64,000 nt of DNA from Blasia pusilla (lineage: Eukaryota > Marchantiophyta > Marchantiopsida > Blasiales): contig CM114275.1 of assembly GCA_050084515.1 (NCBI GenBank), forward strand, positions 22,878,001 through 22,942,000. Direction: 5' to 3'. The notes under the pieces were generated by a model. That model saw only the letters and a list, made by a program, of their open reading frames with translations, did no database searches and was not told where the DNA came from. The position numbers and the translations under genes are program-made. Each line of letters begins with the position of its first letter. Positions within the stretch are counted from its first letter, which is position 1. Of the stretch, positions 54,661 through 64,000 are shown piece by piece.

Positions 54661-55183
54661 CTTTCCCGATCGATTCAGCCGTCTAGGTCCGCTTCGGCTG
54701 AATCGATCGGGAAAGGAATATGAGGAATACTCCTCATATGAGGAATCGTCTATGAGGAATACTTCATAATAAACAATTTTACTCACAAAAAACATAATTT
54801 CAGACTTTCTACTGCTCCAATTGAAGCATAGACCACTCCTACACAAAAATCGATCTGAAATTTGCCAAAATTGATCAATTGTATGAAAGAACTAGTCGAA
54901 ATTGGCATGTAGAGAGCAAACTGCACAACTTTTCTTCACTAATTGTACTTTCCTACACTAAAATTGTTGCTGCAGGAGCTCGGAGTGTCAGAATCGAGCG
55001 AATTTGGGTGCGTTGGAAAGCTCTCGACGAGCTCTACTAGATGGTTAGAACCTAACTTTGACATCATTCCTAGCCGTCTAGATCGATTTCTGTGTAGGAG
55101 TGGTCTATGCTTCAATTGGAGCAGTAGAAAGTCTGAAATTATGTTTTTTGTGAGTAAAATTGTTTATTATGGAGTATTCCTCA
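54661..55183. repeat. Copia leader hairpins and long inverted repeat
   Basis: A perfect 21-bp hairpin, CTTTCCCGATCGATTCAGCC G / its complement, lies at 54661-54681 and 54695-54715. In addition about 54748-54862 is an inverted copy of 55085-55183 (GGAGTGGTCTATGCTTCAAT...), with a 220-bp spacer. The right arm includes the Gag start region. No gene lies in the leader. Confidence 0.85.
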
Positions 55184-56160
55184 ACAGCAATCACAAGCAA
55201 GAATCTAGACAAGCAGAATTACAATGTCTGGAATTTTCGCATGAAAAAATTTCTGTTGGGTCAAGAACTATGGGAGCTTGTCACAGGTGATGATGCCAAG
55301 CCAGAAGGTGACTCAACAAACTTGAATATTCACCCTTGGAACAAACGCGCAAGGCAAGTAATCCACTACATTTCAATAACGATCAGTTCGCCAATGATAG
55401 GTCACATCCAAGATGTTGATACTCCGAAGGAGTCTTGGGATGCATTGGAAAAGCTCTTCTAGACATCTACAAAGGCCGGAAAGCTTCAATTGAAATAGCA
55501 ATTGAATAAAGTGAGGAAAGGATCGCAGAGCATCAATGATTATATTTTGAGTATCACACATATTGTTGATCAGTTGAATAGCATTGAAGTGACAGTAGAA
55601 GATGATGATATGATTTTATTCACTCTTCAAGGCCTTCCAAAGGATTACAAGTCCTTTGAGACCTCTATCTCTGTGAGAGAGAAGTATCCAACCTTTCAGA
55701 GTTAGTTCCTCTGTTGATCAGTGAAGAGATGCGCCTAATAGGCAACGGTAGCTTGTCTAGTGTGCAAGAGAGTGCGCTAATTGTAGGTTATGGATCAAAC
55801 AGAGGCAGGGTCGTGGTAGAAACTTCCGTGGTCGTGGTGGATATCAAGCATATGGAGGAAGAGGCACTCAATATAACGCCACTCAATCAACTACGAACCA
55901 GTACCAGACACAAGCACATGCTGGTGATGCTGGAAACCGTTGGCGTCGAGGTCAGCAATAGAGGATCCTTGGATCTTGCAATTATTGTGGGATAAAGGGT
56001 CACTATGCAAAATTTTTCTTCAAGAAGAAGGCCGATATGAGAAGAGGAGCCTTACCGCAAGAAAACTATGTGGAGCAACAATACCAAGAGGAGTACCAAG
56101 AACAGTAACATTCACAAACGGAGCATCTCTTGGTCATGACTCATCATATGGGAGCAATGG
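55169..56160 (+). pseudogene. Copia Gag
   Basis: MEYSSTAITSKNLDKQNYNV and NFRMKKFLLGQELWELVTGD are typical copia Gag starts, followed by GRKASIEI-type and QSINDYILSITHIVDQLNSI stretches. The zinc knuckle CNYCGIKGHYAKFF (about 55980) has lost its last Cys. Stops at 55460 and 55498 and frameshifts interrupt the frame. Confidence 0.9.
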
Positions 56161-57516
56161 TTAAGAAAGACTCGACAGCAGATTGATACATTGACTCCGG
56201 TGCATCAAATCACATGACCTCACAAGCGAAATGGTTTAGTAGTTTGGAGCCGTTGAAAGATCCTACAATTGTGCTCATAGGAGATGACACTCAACATCAT
56301 ATCACACATACGGGTAAAGTTCCAATAGCGTCAGATGGTCTTTGTGCTCTTGGAAATGTTCTCTATGTTCCTACCATTGCAAGAAATTTGATCTCTCTAG
56401 GACAGATAGTAGAATAGGATTATCAAGTGAAGTTTAACGTAGATGATTGTTTTGTTGAAAGAATGGATGACCGGACTACAATAGCCAAAGGAACTAGATC
56501 TGGTAGAATGTTCAAATTAGATATTTCTATGTCAGAGATTCAAACAACAATGTATGGTCAAATCGGCCAACAAGTCACAGATCTAAATGTGTGGCATAAA
56601 AGAATTGGACATATGAATCTTCAAAGATTACAGAGTGTTTTATCATCTAATATAATAATAGGACTCCCTAAATTAGCGAGTCCTGCTACGTTAGAGGTAT
56701 GTCCTGCTTGCCAATTTGGAAAATAAGTTAGATTTCCTTTTCCAGAGCAGGGTCGAAGAGCATCCAAGATATTGGAGTTGATCCACATTGATGTGTAGAC
56801 AACATCACAACATAACCTTAGTGGTTGCCAATACTTTGTTTCATTTATTGATGATTTCTCTAGGTATATATGGGTAAACTTTCTGAAAGCCAAGTGAGTG
56901 GTATTCTTAGTGTTCCAAACATTCAGAGTTCTAGTAGAGAAGCAGACTGGACTAAACATTCTGAAATTGCGTTGTAATGGAAGAGGAGAGTATCTTTCAA
57001 GAGAGTTTGATGACTATTTACGTTAGAATGACATCCGACGTCAAGTGACTTGCCGTAACACTCCACAAAAAAATGGAGTGGCTGAGAGGAAAAACCGACA
57101 TATTGCTAAAGCGGCACGAGCTATGCTGAATGAGAAAAATATGCCTGAGGTGTATTGGGTAGAGGTTGTAGCATGTGCAGTCTTCTTAATTAACCAAAAT
57201 TCCAATAGCAGGAGTTCATGATAAAACTCCATTCGAAGTCTTCATAAAAAGTAAACCTGATTTTTCCTTCTTGAAAGTATTTGGCTGTATCTGTTATGCT
57301 CATGTTCCTTTTGAGAGACGTCATAAATTAGACCCCAAGTCTGAAAGATGTATCTTCATTGGCTATGCTGATGGAACTAAGGGGTATAAGTGCTACATTC
57401 CATCCTCTAGGCAGTTTATTATTAGTCAGGATGTTGTCTTTCATGAGCTAAAGTCATGGCATGCTCCATCTGAGCCTATTCCACCTCTAAACTTGTCTGT
57501 TGAGGGGAGAATATGA
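56161..57516 (+). pseudogene. Copia protease and integrase
   Basis: Protease YIDSGASNHMTSQAKWFSSL (Asp-Ser-Gly), preceded by a TGA where Trp is usual. Pre-integrase LNVWHKRIGHMNLQRLQS and zinc ligands CPACQFGK. Core [37 protein letters not shown] and NGVAERKNRHIAKAARAMLN. Then FLKVFGCICYAHVPFERRHK. At least eight stops or frameshifts. Confidence 0.92.
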
Positions 57517-59299
57517 CTATAAACCAACAGACAATGTCTTCAACTTCCCCAAATACTAGTGCAGGATTAGGAGAGGTCCTAGATTCATCAGTTAAATCTG
57601 TGAGTCCATGGATGAAAAGATTACATATTCAATGTGTTGACACTAGTCAGAGCTCGAGTCAGGTGTTAGAGGCATCTACCTCTGAACAACAACTTCGTAG
57701 ATCAAGTAGAGTTACACATCCAGTTCATAGATTCTTAAATGAGGATTTCCTTGCGACACATCATGCATATATGATGACTATCCTTCAAGAGTAGGAGCCG
57801 AGTTGTTTTGAAGAAGCTGCGAGTAAAGCCGAATGGATTGAAGCTATGGAGGAAGAGCTTGCTGCATTAAGACATCAACAAACATGGGAGCTGGTTTATA
57901 TACCTTCCGGTAAGGAAGCTATTGGTTGCAAATGGGTTTACAAAATCAAACGCAATCAAGATGGTATAATTAACAGTTACAAAGCGAGATTAGTAGCTAA
58001 GGGCTACGCGCAACAATATGGTATCGATTATGAGGAAATATTTAGCCCTGTTACAAAGATAGTGACTACGAGAACAGTGGTTGCAGTTGCAATAAGTAAG
58101 AAGTGGAGATTACATTTCATAGACGTCAAGAATGCCTTCTTGAATGGAGATCTATACGAGGAGGTAGATATGACGCAACCATCTGGATACGAGCATCCCA
58201 AGTTTCCACTTCGTATATGCAGGTTGAAGAAAGCTCTATACGGGCTCAAACAAGCTTCAAGAGCTTGGTATGGCAAGATAACATACGTGCTACAAGAGTT
58301 GGGTTTTAGGGTATGTGATTCTGACTCCTCGTTATATGTCTTGAGAGGACAAGATCATACAGTTCTCATTGTGTTGTATGTTGATGATCTCTTGATTATT
58401 GGGAGTACTGAAGAAATGGTACAACAAGTCAAGCTTAAGTTACAAGCAGAATTTTATATGAAGGACTTGAGAGAACTCAAGTACTTCCTTGGTATTGAGT
58501 TTATCAAGGTTGGAGAGAGCATGTGGTTAATACAACGACAATATGCTCTTCATATGCTTTCAAAATATGGTATGACAGCTTGTAAGCCAATCTCTATACC
58601 GTTGGACCAAAGTGTGAAGCTAAGAGTGGATGAAAGAGAGTTGCTTGCAGATTCTAATATGTACATGCGCATGGTTGGAAGTTTGATCTATCTAACTATA
58701 ACCAGACCATGTTTGAGCTATGTTGTTGGCCTAGTGAGCCAGTTTATGCAAGCACCTCGAAAACCTCACTTGGATGTTGTAAGGAAGATTATGCAGTATG
58801 TGAAATTCACTATTCAATTTGGGCTTCAATTTGAACCTTCTATGAGTTTTCAATTATAGGGATTCACAGATGCTCATTGGGTAGGAAGCGTGTCTGATCG
58901 ATACTCCACATCTGGTTATTCATCTACTTTGAGAAGCGCAGCTATAAGTTGGGCTTCAAAGAAGCCCAACCTATAGTTGCTTCAACAGAGGTTGCGTACA
59001 GAGGAGCAACCAATGCAGCATGTGAGGCGGTGTGGCTTCATCGATTACTTGTTGAGATTGGTGTTAGTAACTTAGGACCTAATATAATATATGCAGACAA
59101 TATTAGTATCATCAAGCTTGCTAATAACCTTGTGTTTCATGCTCGTACAAAGCATGTTGAGATGCACTATCATTTTATCAGAGAGAAAGTGCTTGCAGGA
59201 GAAATTAATCTTATGTATATAGGTACAGATTGGCAAATTGCTGACATCTTTACAAAGGCATTATCTAAGATAAGCTTGAGATGTTTAGAGAAGATTTAG
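57517..59299 (+). pseudogene. Copia reverse transcriptase and RNase H
   Basis: A 338-codon open frame from 57846 holds WVYKIKRNQDGIINSYKARL, FSPVTKIVTTRTVVAVAISK, LKKALYGLKQASRAWYGKI and YVDDLLIIGSTEEMV (catalytic YVDD). A TAG at 58858 and a frameshift near 58960 break into RNase H: FTDAHWVGSVSDRYSTSGYS, EVAYRGATNAACEAVWLHRL, YADNISIIKLANN and HVEMHYHFIREKV. Confidence 0.94.
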
Positions 59300-59333
59300 G
59301 CGTTAGAGATATCGATATGAGCTTGAGGGGGAG

Positions 59334-59645
59334 TATTGAAGATTGAGTTACAATCAAGCTCATGAGACATCTAAACTGCTACATTTGGCACTCACACGAA
59401 GTAGGGAAGCTTAATCTTGGTTAGTAAGTTAAGCACGATTATTTTAACTAGGATTAGTTAATCACAGTTAGTCTAATTCCAGACTATGGTTAAAGATAGG
59501 GTTAGGGTTGCTTGTACATACCTTATATAATTAAGAAGAGGACCAGCCTCCACTCATTCTCTCATTGCAAATTTTGTTCTCCATGGTGGTGTGTGTGTGA
59601 GAGAGCTGTTTTCCACCAATTATGCTTGTTTAGCATTTTTCCACA
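59334..59645 (+). repeat. Copia 3' LTR
   Basis: 312 bp copy of the 5' LTR with the same TATTGAAG start and CCACA end, directly after the polypurine tract GAGGGGGAG (59325-59333) and followed by ACAAT. Confidence 0.93.
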
Positions 59646-59650
59646 ACAAT

Positions 59651-59904
59651 GTGTGGTGATATGCTCACAAACTCCTCTACACCCTCCCCCTTGTCTAACG
59701 ATGACACAGAAGGAGGTCGAGGTGGTCCCTCACGTGGAGACCCTCGGAACCTCCCGCCACTCTGTGTAAAACCTCTAGAGCTACTCTCGGGTTCACCACC
59801 TCGCCTCTCAAAGTCTCGAACGGACGCCGTGATGATCCCCGTGCCCCTCTCACTTGATCACTCTCAACCTCACGAGTAATCCCTCAATCATTCATCCCAA
59901 ACAT
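59651..59904 (-). pseudogene. M2 Gag N-terminus
   Basis: Matches the P1 stretch 13601-13800 (GATTGAGGGATTACT[T/C]GTGAG, GAGAGGGGCACG, CATCACGGCGTCC). Gly/Ser/Arg-rich where translated. It ends at the copia insertion; the remaining Gag is missing. Confidence 0.75.
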
Positions 59905-61447
59905 GCGGCACTCGATCTACACTCTTCCTCCCCAAGACGTATAACGTGCGGCAACAAGCGGCGTGGTGCGGCAAATCGACCAGGCTATCATCTCATCGAC
60001 AACCTACCCTCAACTCCGAACATCCCACACATGTCTATGTCCCCTAAAACACATACATAAATGATGCTCTCAGCATCCACACAACCCAATATCCCCAAAT
60101 AAACTACCCAAATCCCAGAATACCTCACACGTGAAGGGTAAAGGACCAGAATGGATAACCTGAACACATGTCGATGTCGCTCCTCAGCAACTGCAAATCT
60201 TGACCCCAACTCGGTAGTGGATACAACTCCTCCAATCAGCAAGTCATACTCCTCCCATACTAACGTTGCTCAAAACTCCTCGATAGAAAGTGCGGTTCCA
60301 GTAGAACGGTGCAGCGTTGTAGGCGGCACGGAACGGCTACAAACGGCACGGTCCTCGATGGTGGGATGCGGCACTTGACGGCACACCTTCCTCAATCAAC
60401 AATAAACCCACACTCTGCTCCATAATGACAAAGCGGCTCCGCGATCGAGACGATGCGGTGCGACCACGAGCGGCACGACGCGGCAATCAATGGCGCGTTG
60501 CGGCTACAAGTGTCACGATACGGTACACGATCGTCGTCGAGTGACTACCAATCACAACATACCATCATGAAATTAAAACTCAAACACCATGATCGGAGGT
60601 CATCTGCCATCATTGGTTGATGACAAAACTGCGATGACGGTGGCGGCCAAAACAAAGTACGTGGTGGCGACGCAAGTCAGAGAATCAACGAACGTCGTGG
60701 AAGATCCTCCACTCCGTAACGGCGGCAATGGCAACCAAAGGGTGGACAATGAACGGTGGACCATTGACGGTGACGGTTGACGGTTGATGGTGACAATTGC
60801 CTCGTGACGGTAATGGTTGACCGTCGATGGCAGACCGTTGACGATGACTATGACCGCGACGGCCGCCGCCGGCGTGGCGGCTGGTTTAGGGTTTGAACAA
60901 TTTAACCCTAAAAATCGCCTAGCAATGGCAGTTTTGCAAGATTGACCATAACTTTTTTCTCACAACTCCAAATTGCACAATGTTTGTTGCACAGCGTGCA
61001 CAACTTTACGATCTACGACAATGTCAAAAAATATTTAGAATTGGACATTCTAGTAAAAACTGACAAGGACTGTTGTAAAGCCCAATATCTCTTTCTCCTA
61101 CACAAAATTTGGCATCGCTTCCCCGCTGATTTCTCCCAACGATAATATAAAACATGTAAAAATACAAATCAGAAAAGCTACATGGTGCTCCCGAGAGCAC
61201 TACATGATGCTCCTGAGAGCACCAGCATGGGGCAACCCACCCCCATAATCAATCCCTATAAAAAATTGGGCAGCGCTTCCCTTCGCCACTCTTCCACACA
61301 AAAAATTGGCAAATGCAAAGACAAATCAAAGCAGTCCTTGATCCGGTGAGCACTCCCATGAGCCGCAAAAGAGGGAACATGGTCCCTAATCTGCAATACC
61401 AGCGAGCTCCCTCATGAAGCTCTCTCACTCTCTCATTCTTTCTTTGT
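59905..61447 (-). other. M2 leader
   Basis: Best preserved leader of the subfamily. Features shared with M1: CGGCAC/GTGCCG repeats (60300-60520), a TGACGGT/GTTGACGG minisatellite (60740-60870), the TTTAGGGTTTGAACAATTTA / CCCTAAA inverted repeat (about 60885-60912), and a protease-like phrase EEYDLLIGGVVSTTE (about 60255-60210). No initiator-Met primer-binding site lies next to A1. Confidence 0.75.
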
Positions 61448-61921
61448 AAAGTAAGATCCAATCTCTCTCTACACCATCTCACACCATAGCTTGCAAAGGT
61501 GTGCATGCTCTCTCATGTCAAACCAAACCCACTCTCCTAATGAGAGTCTTGGGTTACACTCACAAGGCAAGGGACCATAGCTCCGCCGCCTTATGCCAAG
61601 AGGTTCAACAAAGATAGAATGAGCTTTCAAGCTCTCTCTTTTGGAGGTATATCCCCTTCACTCTCCCAAGTCCTCTCAACGGTAACCTATGCTCGCAGGT
61701 CACCTCCTTGGCTCTTGACCTACTGTAGCGGGTCGAGGGACACTTCCCAAAATGGAAAGTCAACTATTCCCAATATTGAAACTTACCCGAAATAGTAAGT
61801 TTCTATATATGGCTCCAAATGAGCCGAAACGAAGGGGAAACCTACTCTCTCAAGTTTCCCGGGCCCTCAGCAGATCATTCTCAACCTCCACGGCCTGTCC
61901 TCCACTATTCGTGAAGACGCT
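61448..61921 (-). repeat. M2 repeat A1, truncated
   Basis: Repeat A from its leader-side end to GTGAAGACGCTC at 61921; about 40 bp of the usual start are missing. The A1-leader junction (TTACTTTACAAAGA) is the same as in M1 and in the inverted P1 leader, with no B copy between. Confidence 0.82.
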
Positions 61922-64000
61922 CAAAGGAGTTATACTTTAAAGAATTTTTCTATTCTACAATATTGCTATATATTGCATTTTCCTTTCATTATCGAAGCCG
62001 TTTTTATATTCTCAATTAGCCATATCTAACTCTAAGATTTCAATGACTCTTTTCAGATATGTAGATTTACATTCTTTAGTAAGAGCACTTATGTAATGCA
62101 ATGGAAAAAATATGTACCTTCCATATTTTCCCTTTAATAAGATCTTAGGTTCATACAAATATTGTTATCGCAACCCCACCACATTTATTGGTTGCTTCAA
62201 CTTTTCTAAACTCTAATTTGTGTATCTTCTAGCCTCGGTTATAAGATGGGCAGTAAGTATACAAAAGTGAAGGAGACATTATGTAGAACCAAAAAAGAAA
62301 AGGGTTGGAATGGTGCACACTGTTGAGGTAATGTGCATTTTTGCAAAGACTAAAAAATAGAGTGCAAAATCTCAAACAAAAGGCATTGAGAACAAGTAGA
62401 AGATTGCATTGACAAGGAGTGGAAATATTGGTCACCATTGCCATAAGAGTTGTCCATGCAAGTTGGTATTATAAAAAATTATAGCAAATATTGAATATAA
62501 GCGTTATTGTTGATCTGCCATAAAGTTTGGAATTAAAGAAGGGAGTGTGATTATTATCCTTTATATTCCCTCAACATAGACTAGATGATGTCAAGCTGAA
62601 GAGCATGTGTTGGGCTATGTTTTTTGAGAGGACTAAATTTTTTTACAAATTCAGTAGCATGCTTCTTTGCTTTCCGCAATTGCTTCTTTAAAGCATCAAC
62701 CTCAATAACGTGATTATGGTTGTCCTCAAGGGAAGAATTGAGAAGATCATTATGATTAGCAATCTTTGTAGACATTGCCAAGGAGTTCATCCTCTGCTGC
62801 TTGAATCTACATCTTGGTCTTTTGTAGATGACAACTTCTCATGATCTCTATTTTTGTCTTGGTTGTAGCAGACGTCAACATCCACGTATTCTAGCTCACT
62901 TCTCTTGTTGTGACAAAGAGCATGTGATGAAATACTCATCCGATGAAGTGGACCACGATAAATTGGATGACATTTGCGTAGTCCTGTTCGCTATAAGGGA
63001 AAAATAGAAAGTACAAATGAAGATTAGATTTCAAGATAGAAACAAGATTGCAATAACAATAATGCATTACAAAGAGGAGAGACTCAAAAACAAAAAAAAT
63101 GTTCAAATGAGGTGAATACTTGCCTAGAAAAAGAATGCAAGGTATAATATGAATAGTCTATTGTGACTATAGATATGAGAGCCTTAAGGTAGTATGTACT
63201 GCAAATAGGAAAAATTATGGCATCAAAATAGGAGCCCAAAAAAAGGAACAACAATCGAAATAAGAAGCAGTAAAATGCACTTGTGGAAAAAGTAGCGTGG
63301 AAGTTAAAGTGTTGGGATGGGAACAGAGCATACATGAAATTCATTGCATAGAGTAAAGGTCGTCAAATATATTAACATAACATACAAAACTTTTGCACAA
63401 GCATATATTTAGTGAAAATATTATGAAAATTGGTATTGCCTTTGTGTGGAATGTACGAAAATCTAGCACTCAAAAGATGGATCCTAGTAGAAGGTACAAT
63501 ATCTATCCCAAAAAGTTTATGGTAATCCTGGCATATGAGTTTAAGTGTAGGCCTACAACCAGACAACCAAGAGACTATTTCATAAGCATTGTGCTAGATC
63601 TTGTATGTATTGCAGCAAGGAGAATACATGGAATGGATGTAGCATGCTCACCTAGCGAGACGTGGAGAATCACTCTTGCGTACTTGCGTTTTTTTGGTGA
63701 AGTCAAAAGCACATCTCCGTCGTAAGAGGCATTTATTGGTGATGGTAAGGGTGGATTATGGGCTTGAATTGGAATATTATGAGATAAGTCATAGGTAGTG
63801 GATTGTGGAGTGGGAGGAGCAAAAGTAGACAAAACGATGGTTACATCATCAAAGTATGGAAATAATTGGAGTTATGGAGGGTTATCAAGGTTAAAAGGAA
63901 AAGAAAAAAAACTCTTGTAATTTCCCCTCCTCATGAGCAATTTTCATGCGTTCAATTAAGTGAGCTACTTTGACACAAGAGAGGTCTAGCAACACACCAA
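61922..64000. other. AT-rich flank, no recognised gene
   Basis: Minus-strand stretches near 62960-62790 (PIYRGPLHRMSISSHALCHN) and 62790-62581 (VDALKKQLRKAKKHATEFVK, a possible short coiled coil) read like coding remnants, perhaps exons of a decayed transposon. I cannot name a family. The rest shows no supported feature. Confidence 0.35.

Larger units (their letters stand above)
54175..59645 (+). mobile_element. Complete Ty1/copia element with TA...CA termini
   Basis: Two 312-bp LTRs (54175-54486 and 59334-59645) begin TATTGAAGATTG and end TTCCACA, flanked by exact 5-bp duplications ACAAT (54170-54174, 59646-59650). TGGTATCAGAGC follows the 5' LTR and GAGGGGGAG precedes the 3' LTR. Order Gag-protease-integrase-RT-RNase H. 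The LTRs differ at more than 20 positions by eye and the ORF has many stops, so it is old and inactive. It is inserted in gypsy-like element M2. Confidence 0.95.
48255..61921 (-). mobile_element. Element M2: gypsy-like copy carrying a nested copia element
   Basis: Same subfamily as M1. On the minus strand: truncated A1 (61921-61448), leader, Gag N-terminus (59904-59651), copia insertion (59645-54175), protease linker, protease, methyltransferase, RT, RNase H, integrase with PHD finger, polypurine tract, B1, truncated A2 (48589-48255). Both outer ends are truncated, so no target duplication can be tested. Between Gag N-terminus and protease linker the rest of Gag is missing; the copia element sits at that break. 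Confidence 0.85.

Noticed and set aside
1-64000. CRISPR arrays, bacterial operons, ribosome binding sites, rRNA or tRNA genes
   Set aside because: Eukaryotic nuclear DNA with spliced genes; no regularly spaced short repeats and no rRNA or convincing tRNA cloverleaf seen by eye. A tRNAscan run would be needed to exclude tRNAs fully.

Overview
This is nuclear DNA from a green-lineage eukaryote, most likely a streptophyte with a repeat-rich genome (a charophyte alga or an early-diverging land plant). The evidence is one 15-exon plastid-type alpha-glucan phosphorylase gene with a plant-style transit peptide and acidic insertion, a copia element primed by the plant initiator-tRNA-Met type binding site, and a CACTA transposon end with a DUF4216 exon. 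Species cannot be read from the window. The only host gene recognised is the phosphorylase; nearly everything else is nested, decayed transposons.

Layout. 1-1441: end of a CACTA element. 2458-32770: an old Ty3/gypsy-like element on + (called P1). It is interrupted by a minus-strand relative (M1, 2785-11811), a solo terminal-repeat unit (19727-20372) and a longer relative of a second subfamily (P2, 20597-31546). 32771-35944: no recognised gene. 35945-44570: phosphorylase gene on minus. 44571-47984: non-coding with small tandem repeats. 47985-61921: another minus gypsy-like copy (M2), split by a complete copia element (54175-59645). 61922-64000: AT-rich, nothing recognised.

The notable system is the gypsy-like family. 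Its polyprotein order is Gag (two CCHC knuckles), aspartic protease, a cytosine-C5 DNA methyltransferase of DNMT3-like motif order, reverse transcriptase, RNase H and DDE integrase, followed by a C-terminal PHD finger. It therefore carries a DNA-methylation writer and a putative histone-tail reader. Cytosine methyltransferases in retrotransposons have been reported from charophytes and dinoflagellates; I know of no report of this full combination.

The termini are also unusual. P2 and M1 are delimited by TGTC...GACA and exact 4-bp target-site duplications (GTGC and GAGA). Neither has ordinary LTRs. Both read A1 - leader - genes - polypurine tract - B1 - A2 - B2, a split-direct-repeat layout. 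That layout is known to me from tyrosine-recombinase elements (PAT/Ngaro/TOC1 types), not from DDE-integrase elements. It appears in two subfamilies with unrelated A and B sequences, and a third insertion is a solo A-B, as A1 x A2 recombination predicts.

All copies carry stops, frameshifts and deletions. None looks active in this window.
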